Of a stretch of 59,055 nucleotides of DNA, positions 1-7,980 are shown piece by piece. This DNA is from Prevotella sp. (GTDB lineage: Bacteria; Bacteroidota; Bacteroidia; Bacteroidales; Bacteroidaceae), in the NCBI GenBank assembly GCA_017475005.1, contig JAFVGI010000052.1, positions 1 to 59,055 on the forward strand, read 5' to 3'. The position numbers and the translations under genes are program-made. The first letter of the stretch is position 1; each line of letters starts with the position of its first letter. The notes beneath the pieces are model-generated. The model was not told the origin of the DNA. It did no database searches and was given only the letters and a program-made list of their open reading frames with translations.

Positions 1-147
1 TAGTGTAAAGTGTATGATTTAAAGTTTAATGTTTATAGTTTATAGTTTAAAGTCTGTTTTGAAGTTGAAAGTAGTAATAGTGTAAAGTGTATGATTTAAA
101 GTTTAATGTTTAGAGTTTATAGTTTAAAGTTTAGAGTTGAGAGGCAG
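1..147. repeat. Degenerate heptamer tandem array (21 units)
   Basis: The stretch divides into consecutive 7-base units such as aagttta, atgttta, tagttta and gagttta. A larger repeat of 77 bases (11 units) is superimposed: 1-35 recurs exactly at 78-112. From about 148 to 175 the pattern changes to a 9-base period (gtttaaaga-like). No gene is seen in 1-190. On the minus strand, which carries the neighbouring gene, the units contain TAA and TAG. Confidence 0.85.
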
Positions 148-181
148 TTTAAAGAGTTTAAGGAGTTTAAAGATTTTAATT

Positions 182-209
182 CTTCACTCTTCACTCTTCA
201 CTCTTCATT
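182..209. repeat. Heptamer array (cttcact x3, cttcatt) at a stop codon
   Basis: Four perfect-register 7-base units lie at the 3' end of the DUF4251-DUF3089 gene. The minus strand reads GAAGAGTGAAGAGTGAAG, so the repeat supplies the last residues and the TGA stop of that gene. Confidence 0.85.
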
Positions 210-1510
210 TTCAATCTCCGGATTCTTAGTTTGATGTTTTTTCTCAGGCATTCGCTGTATAGCCAGGGTTCACAACTGTGAATGTCTCCAACATTCAGGA
301 TGCCTAGTATGGGCTTGTATTCGGAAACGCTGTAGTTCTTGAGAACCAGGACGTTATATTCTGGTGACATCGTTACTGTTATGGTGTCCTTGATGATGGC
401 AGGAGTCGCATCTGTACGCCAGTTGACAGGATTGATGCACATAATGCCGGAACTGATGATTGGCTGAACATATTTCACATCCTTAACAGAATTATAGCAT
501 ATTGTCACACCCACATCAGCAGAGTCTTTTGCAGCAATGATATGTTTGGTGACAGTGGTGTCCTGAGCTGTTACCTTATATCCAAGGACATAGGCAGCAG
601 CAAGGTGTTTATATGTTTCGTCATTCATGTGTTTCAGCAGCTCCACAACAGCCATACCACCCTGACTGAAGCCAGCAATAACCAAGGGACGGGAGTTGTC
701 TCTGTGAGCAATGAAATAGTCGAAAGCCTTTTTGACATCACTCATAGCAAGGGTAGCACGACGATGAATGGTGTCTTCATTAAGAGTGGCCCATGTATCA
801 AGGGTGATGTGACGATAATAGGGAGCATAGAAATTATTTCCGTCAGCCATATATTCTGCTACCTTCTTCTGTTCTATAGCCATGTGGTCACGATGTTTCT
901 TATTCCACACATCAGCATAGTGGCACTTCTGACCATCAGCTGTTGTCCAGTCAAACTCCCAGGTGGAAACGACATAGAACACATCAGCACCAGTGCCATC
1001 AGTATCGTTTTGGGAAACATACCACATCGTATCATCACTGTAAACAGGAGCCTGCGGAATAACTTCCGATAGGGTAGAGGCGATATCTTCCCACTCACCG
1101 CTGTATCTGCAGTTCTGCCCATTGCTGGGCTGCATGAAGAGGTCGAATTTGGAGTCATCATATATAGTGGCAGAGAATCTGTATTCCACGATATCATGAT
1201 TAAGCTGGAACTCCATTATGGTAGCATTATTCTTCTTGTTACGCTGAGTCTTTACCTCTTTCAGGGGCACCTTGAAGCGTAATCCATCATTGCCAAATGG
1301 TACTACCTGTACCTCTCCTATATATGGCAGATAGACATCCGCAGAGTCACCCTTTACTTTAAGATAGAAATCAGATGTGACATTTCGAGAAGGATATTTC
1401 ATTGGCTGCATATAATCTATAGACGCACTGAAATCAGGATGTACTGATTGCTGGGCATCTATGCTGCAGATACCAAAGACAGAGAAAAGGATAAGGCAGA
1501 GTAATCTCAT
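191..1510 (-). CDS. Secreted DUF4251-DUF3089 fusion protein (putative alpha/beta hydrolase)
   Basis: This is a 439-residue protein with an N-terminal signal peptide (hydrophobic residues 3-16, likely cut after ADAQ-like SIDAQ near 20). Residues about 35-140 resemble DUF4251, a Bacteroidetes periplasmic domain (motif VYLPYIGE at 59-66). Residues about 155-425 resemble DUF3089, an alpha/beta-hydrolase family. The nucleophile elbow GFSQGG puts the likely catalytic Ser at 282, and His411 in the GDIHSCEPW segment is a candidate general base. The substrate is unknown. The protein is probably periplasmic. I do not know this domain pairing as a standard architecture. The last residues and the stop lie in a heptamer repeat. 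It is transcribed alone, with tRNA-Leu upstream on the same strand. Confidence 0.7.
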   Translation of the reverse strand: MRLLCLILFSVFGICSIDAQQSVHPDFSASIDYMQPMKYPSRNVTSDFYLKVKGDSADVYLPYIGEVQVVPFGNDGLRFKVPLKEVKTQRNKKNNATIMEFQLNHDIVEYRFSATIYDDSKFDLFMQPSNGQNCRYSGEWEDIASTLSEVIPQAPVYSDDTMWYVSQNDTDGTGADVFYVVSTWEFDWTTADGQKCHYADVWNKKHRDHMAIEQKKVAEYMADGNNFYAPYYRHITLDTWATLNEDTIHRRATLAMSDVKKAFDYFIAHRDNSRPLVIAGFSQGGMAVVELLKHMNDETYKHLAAAYVLGYKVTAQDTTVTKHIIAAKDSADVGVTICYNSVKDVKYVQPIISSGIMCINPVNWRTDATPAIIKDTITVTMSPEYNVLVLKNYSVSEYKPILGILNVGDIHSCEPWLYSECLRKNIKLRIRRLKMKSEE

Positions 1511-1597
1511 AGTTTACATGTTTAGGATATTATAAAAACGCACAGATGGCTAAGCCTTAATAGTAGTTAATTAAGAACTTAGCCATCTTGTTTTACG

Positions 1598-1679
1598 TGC
1601 CCAGAACGGGACTCGAACCCGTACACCGTGAAGTATTGGTGTTTGAGACCAACGCGTCTACCAATTCCGCCATCTGGGC
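1598..1679 (-). tRNA. tRNA-Leu (anticodon CAA)
   Basis: The reverse complement starts GCCCAGATGG and ends TCTGGGC plus discriminator A, giving a perfect 7-bp acceptor stem. The anticodon stem TTGGT/ACCAA encloses loop CTCAAAC, so the anticodon is CAA. A variable arm of class II type is present, and the T-loop is GGTTCGAGTCC. CCA is not encoded. Confidence 0.95.
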
Positions 1680-1690
1680 GATAACGGCTG

Positions 1691-1698
1691 CAAAGATA
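1691..1698 (-). promoter_or_regulatory. Promoter -7 element (TATCTTTG) for tRNA-Leu
   Basis: The minus strand reads TATCTTTGC 12 bases upstream of the tRNA 5' end and matches the Bacteroidetes TAnnTTTG consensus. Confidence 0.7.
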
Positions 1699-1737
1699 CA
1701 AAAAATATTATTCACCACCAAATTTTCTCGTGATTTT

Positions 1738-3063
1738 TTACCAAAGAATTTCTTGTTCGGGTGCATTTTCACTAAAAATAGCCTTGTCGGTCTTCTGTTC
1801 AGTAGGATAAAAATGCACAGCAGAATCATTAAGCTTCGGATGAGTGGTCTTCAGCAATCGTATTATCTCGGAGCCTGCCCATATCATAGGACCATATCCG
1901 TGAGCAGCCATCTTGTGTACTGGACGATAGGCATAGAAGGCAGGGTCGAAGCCCATTCCTGTTCCTACGCATGTTCCCTCTACCTGACCTTGTGCAATCA
2001 CCTTTGTCTGGCAAGCATTCCAGGCAAGCAAAGCTTGTGGGCCATAGGTCTGAGCATCTATCCATCCCTCATTGATGGCGTGTGCTATGCAGTAGCAATA
2101 GATGGCGGTACATGATGTTTCGAGATATGTATCAGGCTTGTCAAGAAGCTGATGCCAGAAACCTGTCTTATCCTGTAGCTGACATAATCCCTCGATGTGG
2201 CTTCTCAACAGTGAGAGAACCTCTTCATTTTTGCCACAAGCATCAAGCACCTCACACATTGTCAGGATAGCCCATCCGTTAGCTCGTCCCCAATGATATG
2301 CAGGATGTGTCGGCATACTCTCAACCCACCCATGACGGAACAACTTCTTTTCTGGCATCCACATCTTTTCCTTAAAGAGTTGTATCTGCTTGATGGCATC
2401 ATCCTTCCGACCAGCCCATGCTATGCAGGGAACGCCCATATACATATCATCGAGCCATACAGTGTTATAGCGAGGACGCAGGCGGGCGAAGGTGCCGTCT
2501 TTCAGACGATATTGCTTGTTGATGACAAAGTCGGTATATCTCTTTACTACATCATCTGTCAGGGAAGAACCAAAGCCTTTGTCAGCTCTGTTCAGTCGCA
2601 GGTATGCTGATGCCATTGCTCCGCAGTCATCAAGAGCTCCAGGGTATAGCACCATTCGCAACTGGGCATCATAGGTAGGAGTCTTTGCCATTATGGAAGC
2701 CTCCTTTTTTGCTTGTGTGGCAATAAGACCGAGGCGCTGTTTGGCAAATTGCAGATAGCGATTGTCACCAGTATTTGCAGCAGCACATATAACAGCAGAA
2801 TATAGAACGCCTGCTTCGTATGATGTCAGACGGAAACTCCCCTGTGGCAGTTTGTTATCAACAGCAGTTGCCGGCATAGCAGTCTCGAGATAAGTCAGAA
2901 CACGATCTATGGTGCTTTTAACATCAGCCTCAGAAGGAATGCCGTAAGGAGTAACATACTGTGGCTGCATCAGGTGCAGAGGTGTGTTCTGGTCATTTAT
3001 GTCGTCAGCAGAAATACTGAGGGAAAAAGAAGCAAATAATGCTATGAAAAGATGCTTGTACAT
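1738..3063 (-). CDS. Glycoside hydrolase family 105, unsaturated rhamnogalacturonyl hydrolase-like
   Basis: A 441-residue secreted protein (signal peptide 1-19, cleavage after SISA). It has the (alpha/alpha)6 fold signature of GH105/GH88: an Asp pair at GALDDCG (145-146), VWLDDMYMG around 202-210, WGRANGW at 258-264, LETSCTA near 314-320 and HGYGPMIWAGSE near 388-399. In the family, Asp146 and Asp206 would be the acid and its partner that hydrate the terminal unsaturated uronate of pectin fragments made by lyases. No pectin utilisation locus is visible next to it, so the exact substrate is inferred from the family. A heptamer array alone separates its start codon from the trxB stop upstream. 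Confidence 0.85.
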   Translation of the reverse strand: MYKHLFIALFASFSLSISADDINDQNTPLHLMQPQYVTPYGIPSEADVKSTIDRVLTYLETAMPATAVDNKLPQGSFRLTSYEAGVLYSAVICAAANTGDNRYLQFAKQRLGLIATQAKKEASIMAKTPTYDAQLRMVLYPGALDDCGAMASAYLRLNRADKGFGSSLTDDVVKRYTDFVINKQYRLKDGTFARLRPRYNTVWLDDMYMGVPCIAWAGRKDDAIKQIQLFKEKMWMPEKKLFRHGWVESMPTHPAYHWGRANGWAILTMCEVLDACGKNEEVLSLLRSHIEGLCQLQDKTGFWHQLLDKPDTYLETSCTAIYCYCIAHAINEGWIDAQTYGPQALLAWNACQTKVIAQGQVEGTCVGTGMGFDPAFYAYRPVHKMAAHGYGPMIWAGSEIIRLLKTTHPKLNDSAVHFYPTEQKTDKAIFSENAPEQEILW

Positions 3064-3126
3064 TAATGGTTATTGGTTAATGGTTATTGGTTATTGACTT
3101 GAAACCTGAATCTTGAAACCTGAAAC
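3064..3126. repeat. Heptamer array filling the trxB-GH105 spacer
   Basis: Nine consecutive 7-base units (taatggt, tattggt, taatggt, tattggt, tattgac, ttgaaac, ctgaatc, ttgaaac, ctgaaac) run exactly from the base after the GH105 start codon to the trxB stop codon. Nothing else is present in the spacer. Confidence 0.85.
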
Positions 3127-4073
3127 TAAATAGTCTGTACGTATTTCTCTGCTTCGAGGGCTGCCTTACATCCTGTTCCGGCTGCTACGATAGCCTGACG
3201 ATAGACAGGGTCGCAGACATCTCCCGCAGCAAAGACACCAGGAAGGATATTTCCATTCTTATCATATACCTGCTGTGTGTTGCCAACAGTCTTTATATAT
3301 CCCATCTCGTCGAGAGCCAGAGAATCCTTGAAGATATCTGTTGCAGGCTTGTGACCAATAGCAAGGAAGAAGCCATCGATGGCAACATCATAGTGCTCTT
3401 CATCAGCCTCACCCTTACGTTTTACCACATGCATACCCTCAACTCCATTTTCGCCATAAAGACCTGTAGCATTATGCTCAAAGAGGATCTCGATATTTTC
3501 TGCATCACGCACTCTCTGCTGCATTATTTCAGATGCACGAAGATAGTTCTTTCTTACAACAAGATAAACCTTCTGACAAAGGCTGGAGAGATACAAAGCA
3601 TCTTCGCAGGCAGTATCACCACCACCAACTACAGCAGTAACCTTTTTACGATAGAAGAATCCGTCGCAGGTAGCACAAGCGCTGACTCCCATACCATTAT
3701 ATTTCTCTTCGTCAGGAAGACCGAGATACTTTGCCTTTGCTCCTGTTGCAATAATGATGCTGTCAGTTTCTATGACAGTATTATCATCAGTAGTAGCCTT
3801 ATATGGTTTTGAGGAGAAGTCGATATTTACGATTTCTCCATCACGAATGTCAGCACCAAAGCGTTCTGCCTGTTCACGAATCTCCATCATCATCTGGTTG
3901 GCATCAACTCCCTGAGGATATCCTGGGAAATTTTCCACGATGGTAGTTTGTGTAAGTTGTCCTCCCATCTGTGGTCCAACATATTCTACTGGTGAGAGAT
4001 TAGCACGTCCAGCATATATTGCTGCTGTATATCCGGCAGGTCCGCTGCCTATAATTAAGCACTTGGTTTTCAT
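3126..4073 (-). CDS. trxB: Thioredoxin-disulfide reductase
   Basis: A 315-residue cytoplasmic flavoenzyme that passes electrons from NADPH to thioredoxin. The FAD-binding motif IIGSGPAG is at 7-14. The redox-active pair is ACATC (Cys133, Cys136). The NADPH-binding GGGDTA follows, and the C-terminal FAD motif is FAAGDVCD. Length and motif order are typical. It starts at ATG 4073. The next gene on the strand, GH105, is 62 bases away across a heptamer array. There is no functional link between the two beyond position. Confidence 0.95.
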   Translation of the reverse strand: MKTKCLIIGSGPAGYTAAIYAGRANLSPVEYVGPQMGGQLTQTTIVENFPGYPQGVDANQMMMEIREQAERFGADIRDGEIVNIDFSSKPYKATTDDNTVIETDSIIIATGAKAKYLGLPDEEKYNGMGVSACATCDGFFYRKKVTAVVGGGDTACEDALYLSSLCQKVYLVVRKNYLRASEIMQQRVRDAENIEILFEHNATGLYGENGVEGMHVVKRKGEADEEHYDVAIDGFFLAIGHKPATDIFKDSLALDEMGYIKTVGNTQQVYDKNGNILPGVFAAGDVCDPVYRQAIVAAGTGCKAALEAEKYVQTI

Positions 4074-4108
4074 AGATATTGTTTGTTGTTATGTTTGATT
4101 AATTGTTT

Positions 4109-4474
4109 TTATTGATTTGTCTGAGTTTCCGTATTGTTATTGTTATTGTTACTGCTTCTGTCATTCCTTGTAGAATTTTCTCTTTTTTTTGGAGAATTCC
4201 TGTTTCCGGAAAAACTGCTAGTGAAACCACTTCGCATACCACCTGTAATACCAGATCTGTACATATTACCAACAGAAGAACGTGTCGGATCATTGCTTCT
4301 GGCGTTGTTATTGTTGCGTGAATTATTGGTGTTATTCACTGTAGAGCGAGTGCTGCTTGAACGCATATTAGAGGTTCTGTCATTATACTGGCAATCATTA
4401 TCAGTTATGTCATGACAATATCCCCCTGTCAGCATGCAGAGAATCATTATTGTTGTGGTGATAATCTTTTTCAT
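4109..4474 (-). CDS. Small secreted Asn/Ser/Arg-rich protein of unknown function
   Basis: I set the start at ATG 4474 rather than 39 bases earlier. MKKIITTTIMILCMLTGG is a signal peptide, and AAGGAAG, one of the few clear Shine-Dalgarno-like sites here, lies just upstream. The resulting 121-residue protein is low complexity: runs of Asn, Ser and Arg, and motifs MRSSST and GGMRSGF. The GGMRS motif recurs in the larger secreted protein at 11168-12118. A promoter-like TATTTTTG (4501-4508) precedes it. No known domain was recognised; a surface or periplasmic disordered protein is the best guess. Confidence 0.6.
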   Translation of the reverse strand: MKKIITTTIMILCMLTGGYCHDITDNDCQYNDRTSNMRSSSTRSTVNNTNNSRNNNNARSNDPTRSSVGNMYRSGITGGMRSGFTSSFSGNRNSPKKRENSTRNDRSSNNNNNNTETQTNQ

Positions 4475-4500
4475 AATTTCTTCCTTAATATTATTTTTTG

Positions 4501-4508
4501 CAAAAATA
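4501..4508 (-). promoter_or_regulatory. Promoter -7 element (TATTTTTG)
   Basis: TAnnTTTG match 26 bases upstream of the ATG at 4474, giving a leader of about 20 bases. Confidence 0.5.
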
Positions 4509-4566
4509 ACCACTTCTCATTATTCAGGAAAACATTTTTCCCTATAATAATGGAGGAAATTCCCTA

Positions 4567-6591
4567 TCATGCTTTTAAGCTGCCTCCGATTTTCTTTGCT
4601 ATTGCTGTCAGAATCTTTTCTGTCTCTTGCAGTTCGACAATGAGTTCCATTTGTCTTTCGGGGTCAGTGGTAGTCTTTATTTCGTTACGTATCTGGGTTA
4701 GTTTGTCTGTTATGTATTCACGTCGGAATTCGTAGAGCAGATGTTCTATCTTATCGCGAAGCTGTTCTATGGACAGTTTTACTTCCAAGCTCTTTGACAG
4801 TGTCAGAGCATCAGATGTCAGTTTTATTGCAAGACTTGAAATCTCGTAGTCATGGTGGCTGGTGAAGTAGTGTTCGCATGAGAAATTCTCTTCTCCAGTA
4901 TGTTCAACAGCTTCCTGCAGGATATCGTTATACATAGGATTAGCGAACCTCAGATTGTCACCTTCGAGGTTATAATGTATAAACTGTGCTACTGTCAGGG
5001 AGAAAATGTTTCCGTCATCATCTGTGATGTTTTCATACAATATCTCATCTCCATGCTGTATAATCATCTTCATCAGCAGGTCAGCAGATGTTTCCCTCTT
5101 CCTTATGTATTGCTGTGGAGCAGGAATTGTCTGCGTTGTAGTCGAAGCAGGAGTAGAAGTTGAAGTTGATGGAGTAGGATTCTTAGCATTATCCAGCAAC
5201 CCATGTTTTGGATACTCCTGGTATTCCTTGGCACGTTGCAGTTCACGCAATTCATTCTTTCGTTCCTCTTCTCTGTAGGCACGAATCTCCTCATTCATCT
5301 TGGCAGTAAGAGTCTGCTCGCTGAATCCTAAGCGTGCTGAGCAATCCTGTATGTATGCATCCCTGACAATAGGGTCACCAATCACACTGACACTCTTTAT
5401 GATGCTGCTGATAGCTTCAGAACGTTCATGAGGATCTGTGACGCCATCAAGCAACACCTTTGTCTTGAATGCTATAAAGTCCATCTGGTGGTCCTTGATG
5501 TATGCCCTGAATTCCTCTGCTGTATTCTTCTTTGCAAATTCGTCAGGGTCCTGTCCGTCAGGCAGTAGCATCACCTTTACATTCATACCCTCTTTCAGCA
5601 ACATATCAGTACCTCGCAATGCAGCCTTAATGCCTGCAGCATCACCATCATAGAGAAGTACAATGTTAGAGGTGAAACGATGAAGTATATGTATCTGGTG
5701 TTCAGAGAGTGCTGTTCCGCTATTGGCCACGACATTCTCTATGCCACATTGGTGCATAGAGATAACATCAGTATATCCCTCCACCATATAGACGAGGTTC
5801 TCCTTGGCGATAGCTTTCTTTGCCTGGAAAATGCCATATAGTTCATGGTCCTTATGGAATATCTCGGAATCAGGGGAGTTGACATATTTCTGGTTTATGC
5901 CCTTTGTGCGTGAGTCGAGCACTCGTCCTCCAAAAGCCACCACTTTTCCTGATATTCCTATCCAAGGGAATATAGCGCGTCCTGAGAAACGATCGAAGGG
6001 GATTTTGGAATTGGAATTCTCGATGTTATAGCACAATCCCACTTTTACCAGGTACTCCTCCTTGTATCCCTGCTTTAAGGCTGTCTCAGCCATTGCATGT
6101 CTGTCGTTCAGACAGAAACCCAGTCGGAATTTCTCTATGATATCATCCCTTATTCCCCTTGAACGGAAATACTGCAATCCTATAGCTCTGCCATCGATAT
6201 TGTTTTGCAGAATATCCTTGAAATAGTTTGCTGCCCATTCATTCACGATAAACATCGCTTCGCGTTCTGACTGTTCCTTCTTCTGTTCGTCAGTAAGCTC
6301 TGTTTCCCGAATCTCTATATGGTATTTGTTTGCCAGCCAACGCAGAGCCTCCGGATATGTCAGCTGCTCATGCTTCATGATAAAGCTTACGCTGTCGCCA
6401 CCTTCTCCACAGACGAAGCAATGGCAGGAGCGTCGGGTGGGAGAGACATAGAAAGAAGGGGTGTGGTCATTGTGGAAAGGACATAAGCCACGATAGTTTA
6501 TTCCCACTTTCTTCAGGGATACGAAATCGGATACTACATCAACAATGTCTGCAGTATCTTTTATGCGTTCTATGGTGGCTCGGTCAATCAA
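4567..6591 (-). CDS. dnaG: DNA primase, TTG start
   Basis: A 674-residue primase that makes RNA primers for replication. The N-terminal CHC2 zinc finger uses Cys37, His40, Cys58 and Cys61. The TOPRIM core follows (MVEGYTDVISMHQ near residue 270, then LYDGDAAG with the acidic metal ligands). The C-terminal DnaB-interacting part is preceded by a Thr/Pro-rich linker with repeated STSTP-type residues. The family N-terminus MIDRATIERI begins at codon TTG (6591-6589); no in-frame ATG lies upstream before a stop and none is near downstream. The spacer to rsmD is four heptamer units. Confidence 0.95.
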   Translation of the reverse strand: MIDRATIERIKDTADIVDVVSDFVSLKKVGINYRGLCPFHNDHTPSFYVSPTRRSCHCFVCGEGGDSVSFIMKHEQLTYPEALRWLANKYHIEIRETELTDEQKKEQSEREAMFIVNEWAANYFKDILQNNIDGRAIGLQYFRSRGIRDDIIEKFRLGFCLNDRHAMAETALKQGYKEEYLVKVGLCYNIENSNSKIPFDRFSGRAIFPWIGISGKVVAFGGRVLDSRTKGINQKYVNSPDSEIFHKDHELYGIFQAKKAIAKENLVYMVEGYTDVISMHQCGIENVVANSGTALSEHQIHILHRFTSNIVLLYDGDAAGIKAALRGTDMLLKEGMNVKVMLLPDGQDPDEFAKKNTAEEFRAYIKDHQMDFIAFKTKVLLDGVTDPHERSEAISSIIKSVSVIGDPIVRDAYIQDCSARLGFSEQTLTAKMNEEIRAYREEERKNELRELQRAKEYQEYPKHGLLDNAKNPTPSTSTSTPASTTTQTIPAPQQYIRKRETSADLLMKMIIQHGDEILYENITDDDGNIFSLTVAQFIHYNLEGDNLRFANPMYNDILQEAVEHTGEENFSCEHYFTSHHDYEISSLAIKLTSDALTLSKSLEVKLSIEQLRDKIEHLLYEFRREYITDKLTQIRNEIKTTTDPERQMELIVELQETEKILTAIAKKIGGSLKA

Positions 6592-6619
6592 GTTAAGAGT
6601 TAAGAATTAAGAGTTAAGA
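6592..6619. repeat. Heptamer array in the rsmD-dnaG spacer
   Basis: Four units (gttaaga, gttaaga, attaaga, gttaaga) occupy the whole spacer between the dnaG TTG start and the rsmD TAA stop. The pattern continues into the stop codon. Confidence 0.85.
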
Positions 6620-6620
6620 G

Positions 6621-7169
6621 TTACCTTTTAAATATGCTAAAGTTCACGCTTCCATATGAGCGGTGTTCAACAAATCGTGGATGAGATGAGAAATCATTCT
6701 GCTTTCCATGTTCGAAGACAAAGACGCCACCTTCTTTCAACAGAGGCAATGCCTTGTCCGGTATCTGTGCAAGAGTGGGGAGAGCATATGGCGGGTCAGC
6801 AAAGATGAAGTCAAACTGCTTCTTGCATGTCTTCAGGAACTTAAACACATCGCCCCTGATGAGGGTATGGTTCAGGAGAGCATCAGAATTAGAGTTTGTT
6901 GACAGTTTGTCAATACACTGTTGTATAAACCTTGCGTGGTCACGATCCAGTTCTACACTGACGACGCTGCTACATCCACGGGACAACAGTTCCAGGGAAA
7001 TGCTTCCTGTGCCAGCAAAGAGGTCGAGGGCAGAGGTGTCTTCAAAGTCAATATAACCCTGAAGGACATTAAAGATGTTCTCCTTGGCAAAGTCTGTCGT
7101 GGGACGAGCCTTGAAGCTTCGAGGAATGTCAAAATGACGCCCTTTGTATGTGCCTGTTACAATACGCAC
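6621..7169 (-). CDS. rsmD: 16S rRNA (guanine966-N2)-methyltransferase, GTG start
   Basis: A 182-residue SAM-dependent methyltransferase. The SAM-binding loop is LDLFAGTGS (49-56) and the catalytic N6/N2-MTase motif is ADPPY (124-128). The family N-terminus MRIVTGTYKG begins at GTG 7169-7167, which overlaps the end of the DUF3822 gene by 13 bases. This suggests translational coupling. The pair DUF3822-rsmD is a recurrent Bacteroidetes arrangement as I recall it, and dnaG is the third gene of this probable operon. Confidence 0.9.
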   Translation of the reverse strand: MRIVTGTYKGRHFDIPRSFKARPTTDFAKENIFNVLQGYIDFEDTSALDLFAGTGSISLELLSRGCSSVVSVELDRDHARFIQQCIDKLSTNSNSDALLNHTLIRGDVFKFLKTCKKQFDFIFADPPYALPTLAQIPDKALPLLKEGGVFVFEHGKQNDFSSHPRFVEHRSYGSVNFSIFKR

Positions 7170-7879
7170 TCTCTTACCTCCTCAATGAATTTGCTTAATT
7201 TCTCATATATTCCCTCAGGTATCTCTCCACATAAAGACAGAATGTCTGTGTCCTTGTTCATGCCGAGCTGCTTCCATACATATAATATATAGTAGAGCAT
7301 ATCGTCATTATTCGTAATCTTGAAGGAATTGGCATATCTGAATCTGTGCTGCTCAAAATAGCAGATGTTCATAACCCCATTATAGAAGTATATGAAGAGA
7401 TTTCTGTTTTGGGTACCCTTGAAGTAATTCTTATATAAAGTTTGCCAAACCTGTATGATGTTGTTTGACACCTCTATCTCTGAGCAGTTATCTTCCACCA
7501 CCATCTTAAGGTCTCTGTTCAAGGGAAAGATTGCTGTGGCATCAAGCAGAGGAATCTCCTTGACACACTTCTCATCATATTTATATCCTGTAATGGCAGT
7601 GTTGTATGATGCTTCAGGGTCATACTCCTCTTCAATAGGAATAAGGACCACAGGAGTTGAAACCTTTAGTACAGCATGTATGCATGGAATACCTTCGGGA
7701 GTTGTCTTTGCGGCCTTCATGTATGACTGCTCACGAAATACCTCGCGCAGGTTTGCTGCAACAGACATCTTCTTGTTGATGGCATACTCATGCTCTGCTT
7801 GAGAACCATCGGTCTCGGTTATCGAAAACAGGAATTTGTCGTTAAGGATATTTATTATGATTTTCTTTATTTCAGTCAT
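7157..7879 (-). CDS. DUF3822 family protein
   Basis: A 240-residue cytoplasmic protein that matches the Bacteroidetes DUF3822 family by its overall pattern and by its position directly before rsmD. No catalytic motif is evident. The family is thought to have an actin/hexokinase-like fold, but the function is unknown. A promoter element TACCTTTG ends only five bases before the ATG (7879-7877), so the mRNA for this operon probably starts at or within a few bases of the start codon. Confidence 0.75.
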   Translation of the reverse strand: MTEIKKIIINILNDKFLFSITETDGSQAEHEYAINKKMSVAANLREVFREQSYMKAAKTTPEGIPCIHAVLKVSTPVVLIPIEEEYDPEASYNTAITGYKYDEKCVKEIPLLDATAIFPLNRDLKMVVEDNCSEIEVSNNIIQVWQTLYKNYFKGTQNRNLFIYFYNGVMNICYFEQHRFRYANSFKITNNDDMLYYILYVWKQLGMNKDTDILSLCGEIPEGIYEKLSKFIEEVRECVL

Positions 7880-7884
7880 GGGTG

Positions 7885-7892
7885 CAAAGGTA
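7885..7892 (-). promoter_or_regulatory. Promoter -7 element placed for a leaderless mRNA
   Basis: TACCTTTG on the minus strand is followed by only five bases before the ATG of the DUF3822 gene. The expected start point coincides with the start codon. Confidence 0.65.
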
Positions 7893-7980
7893 AGAAAAAA
7901 TAATCAATTTCCCAAGAATTTTTATAAAATAAAAAATAGCTTACGACGTTTTTATAATAAAGATTCTATCTTCTATCTGC

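Noticed and set aside
542-1072. Plus-strand open frame of 176 codons
   Set aside because: It is antisense to the DUF4251-DUF3089 gene, has no promoter and no domain, and its composition is that of a shadow frame.
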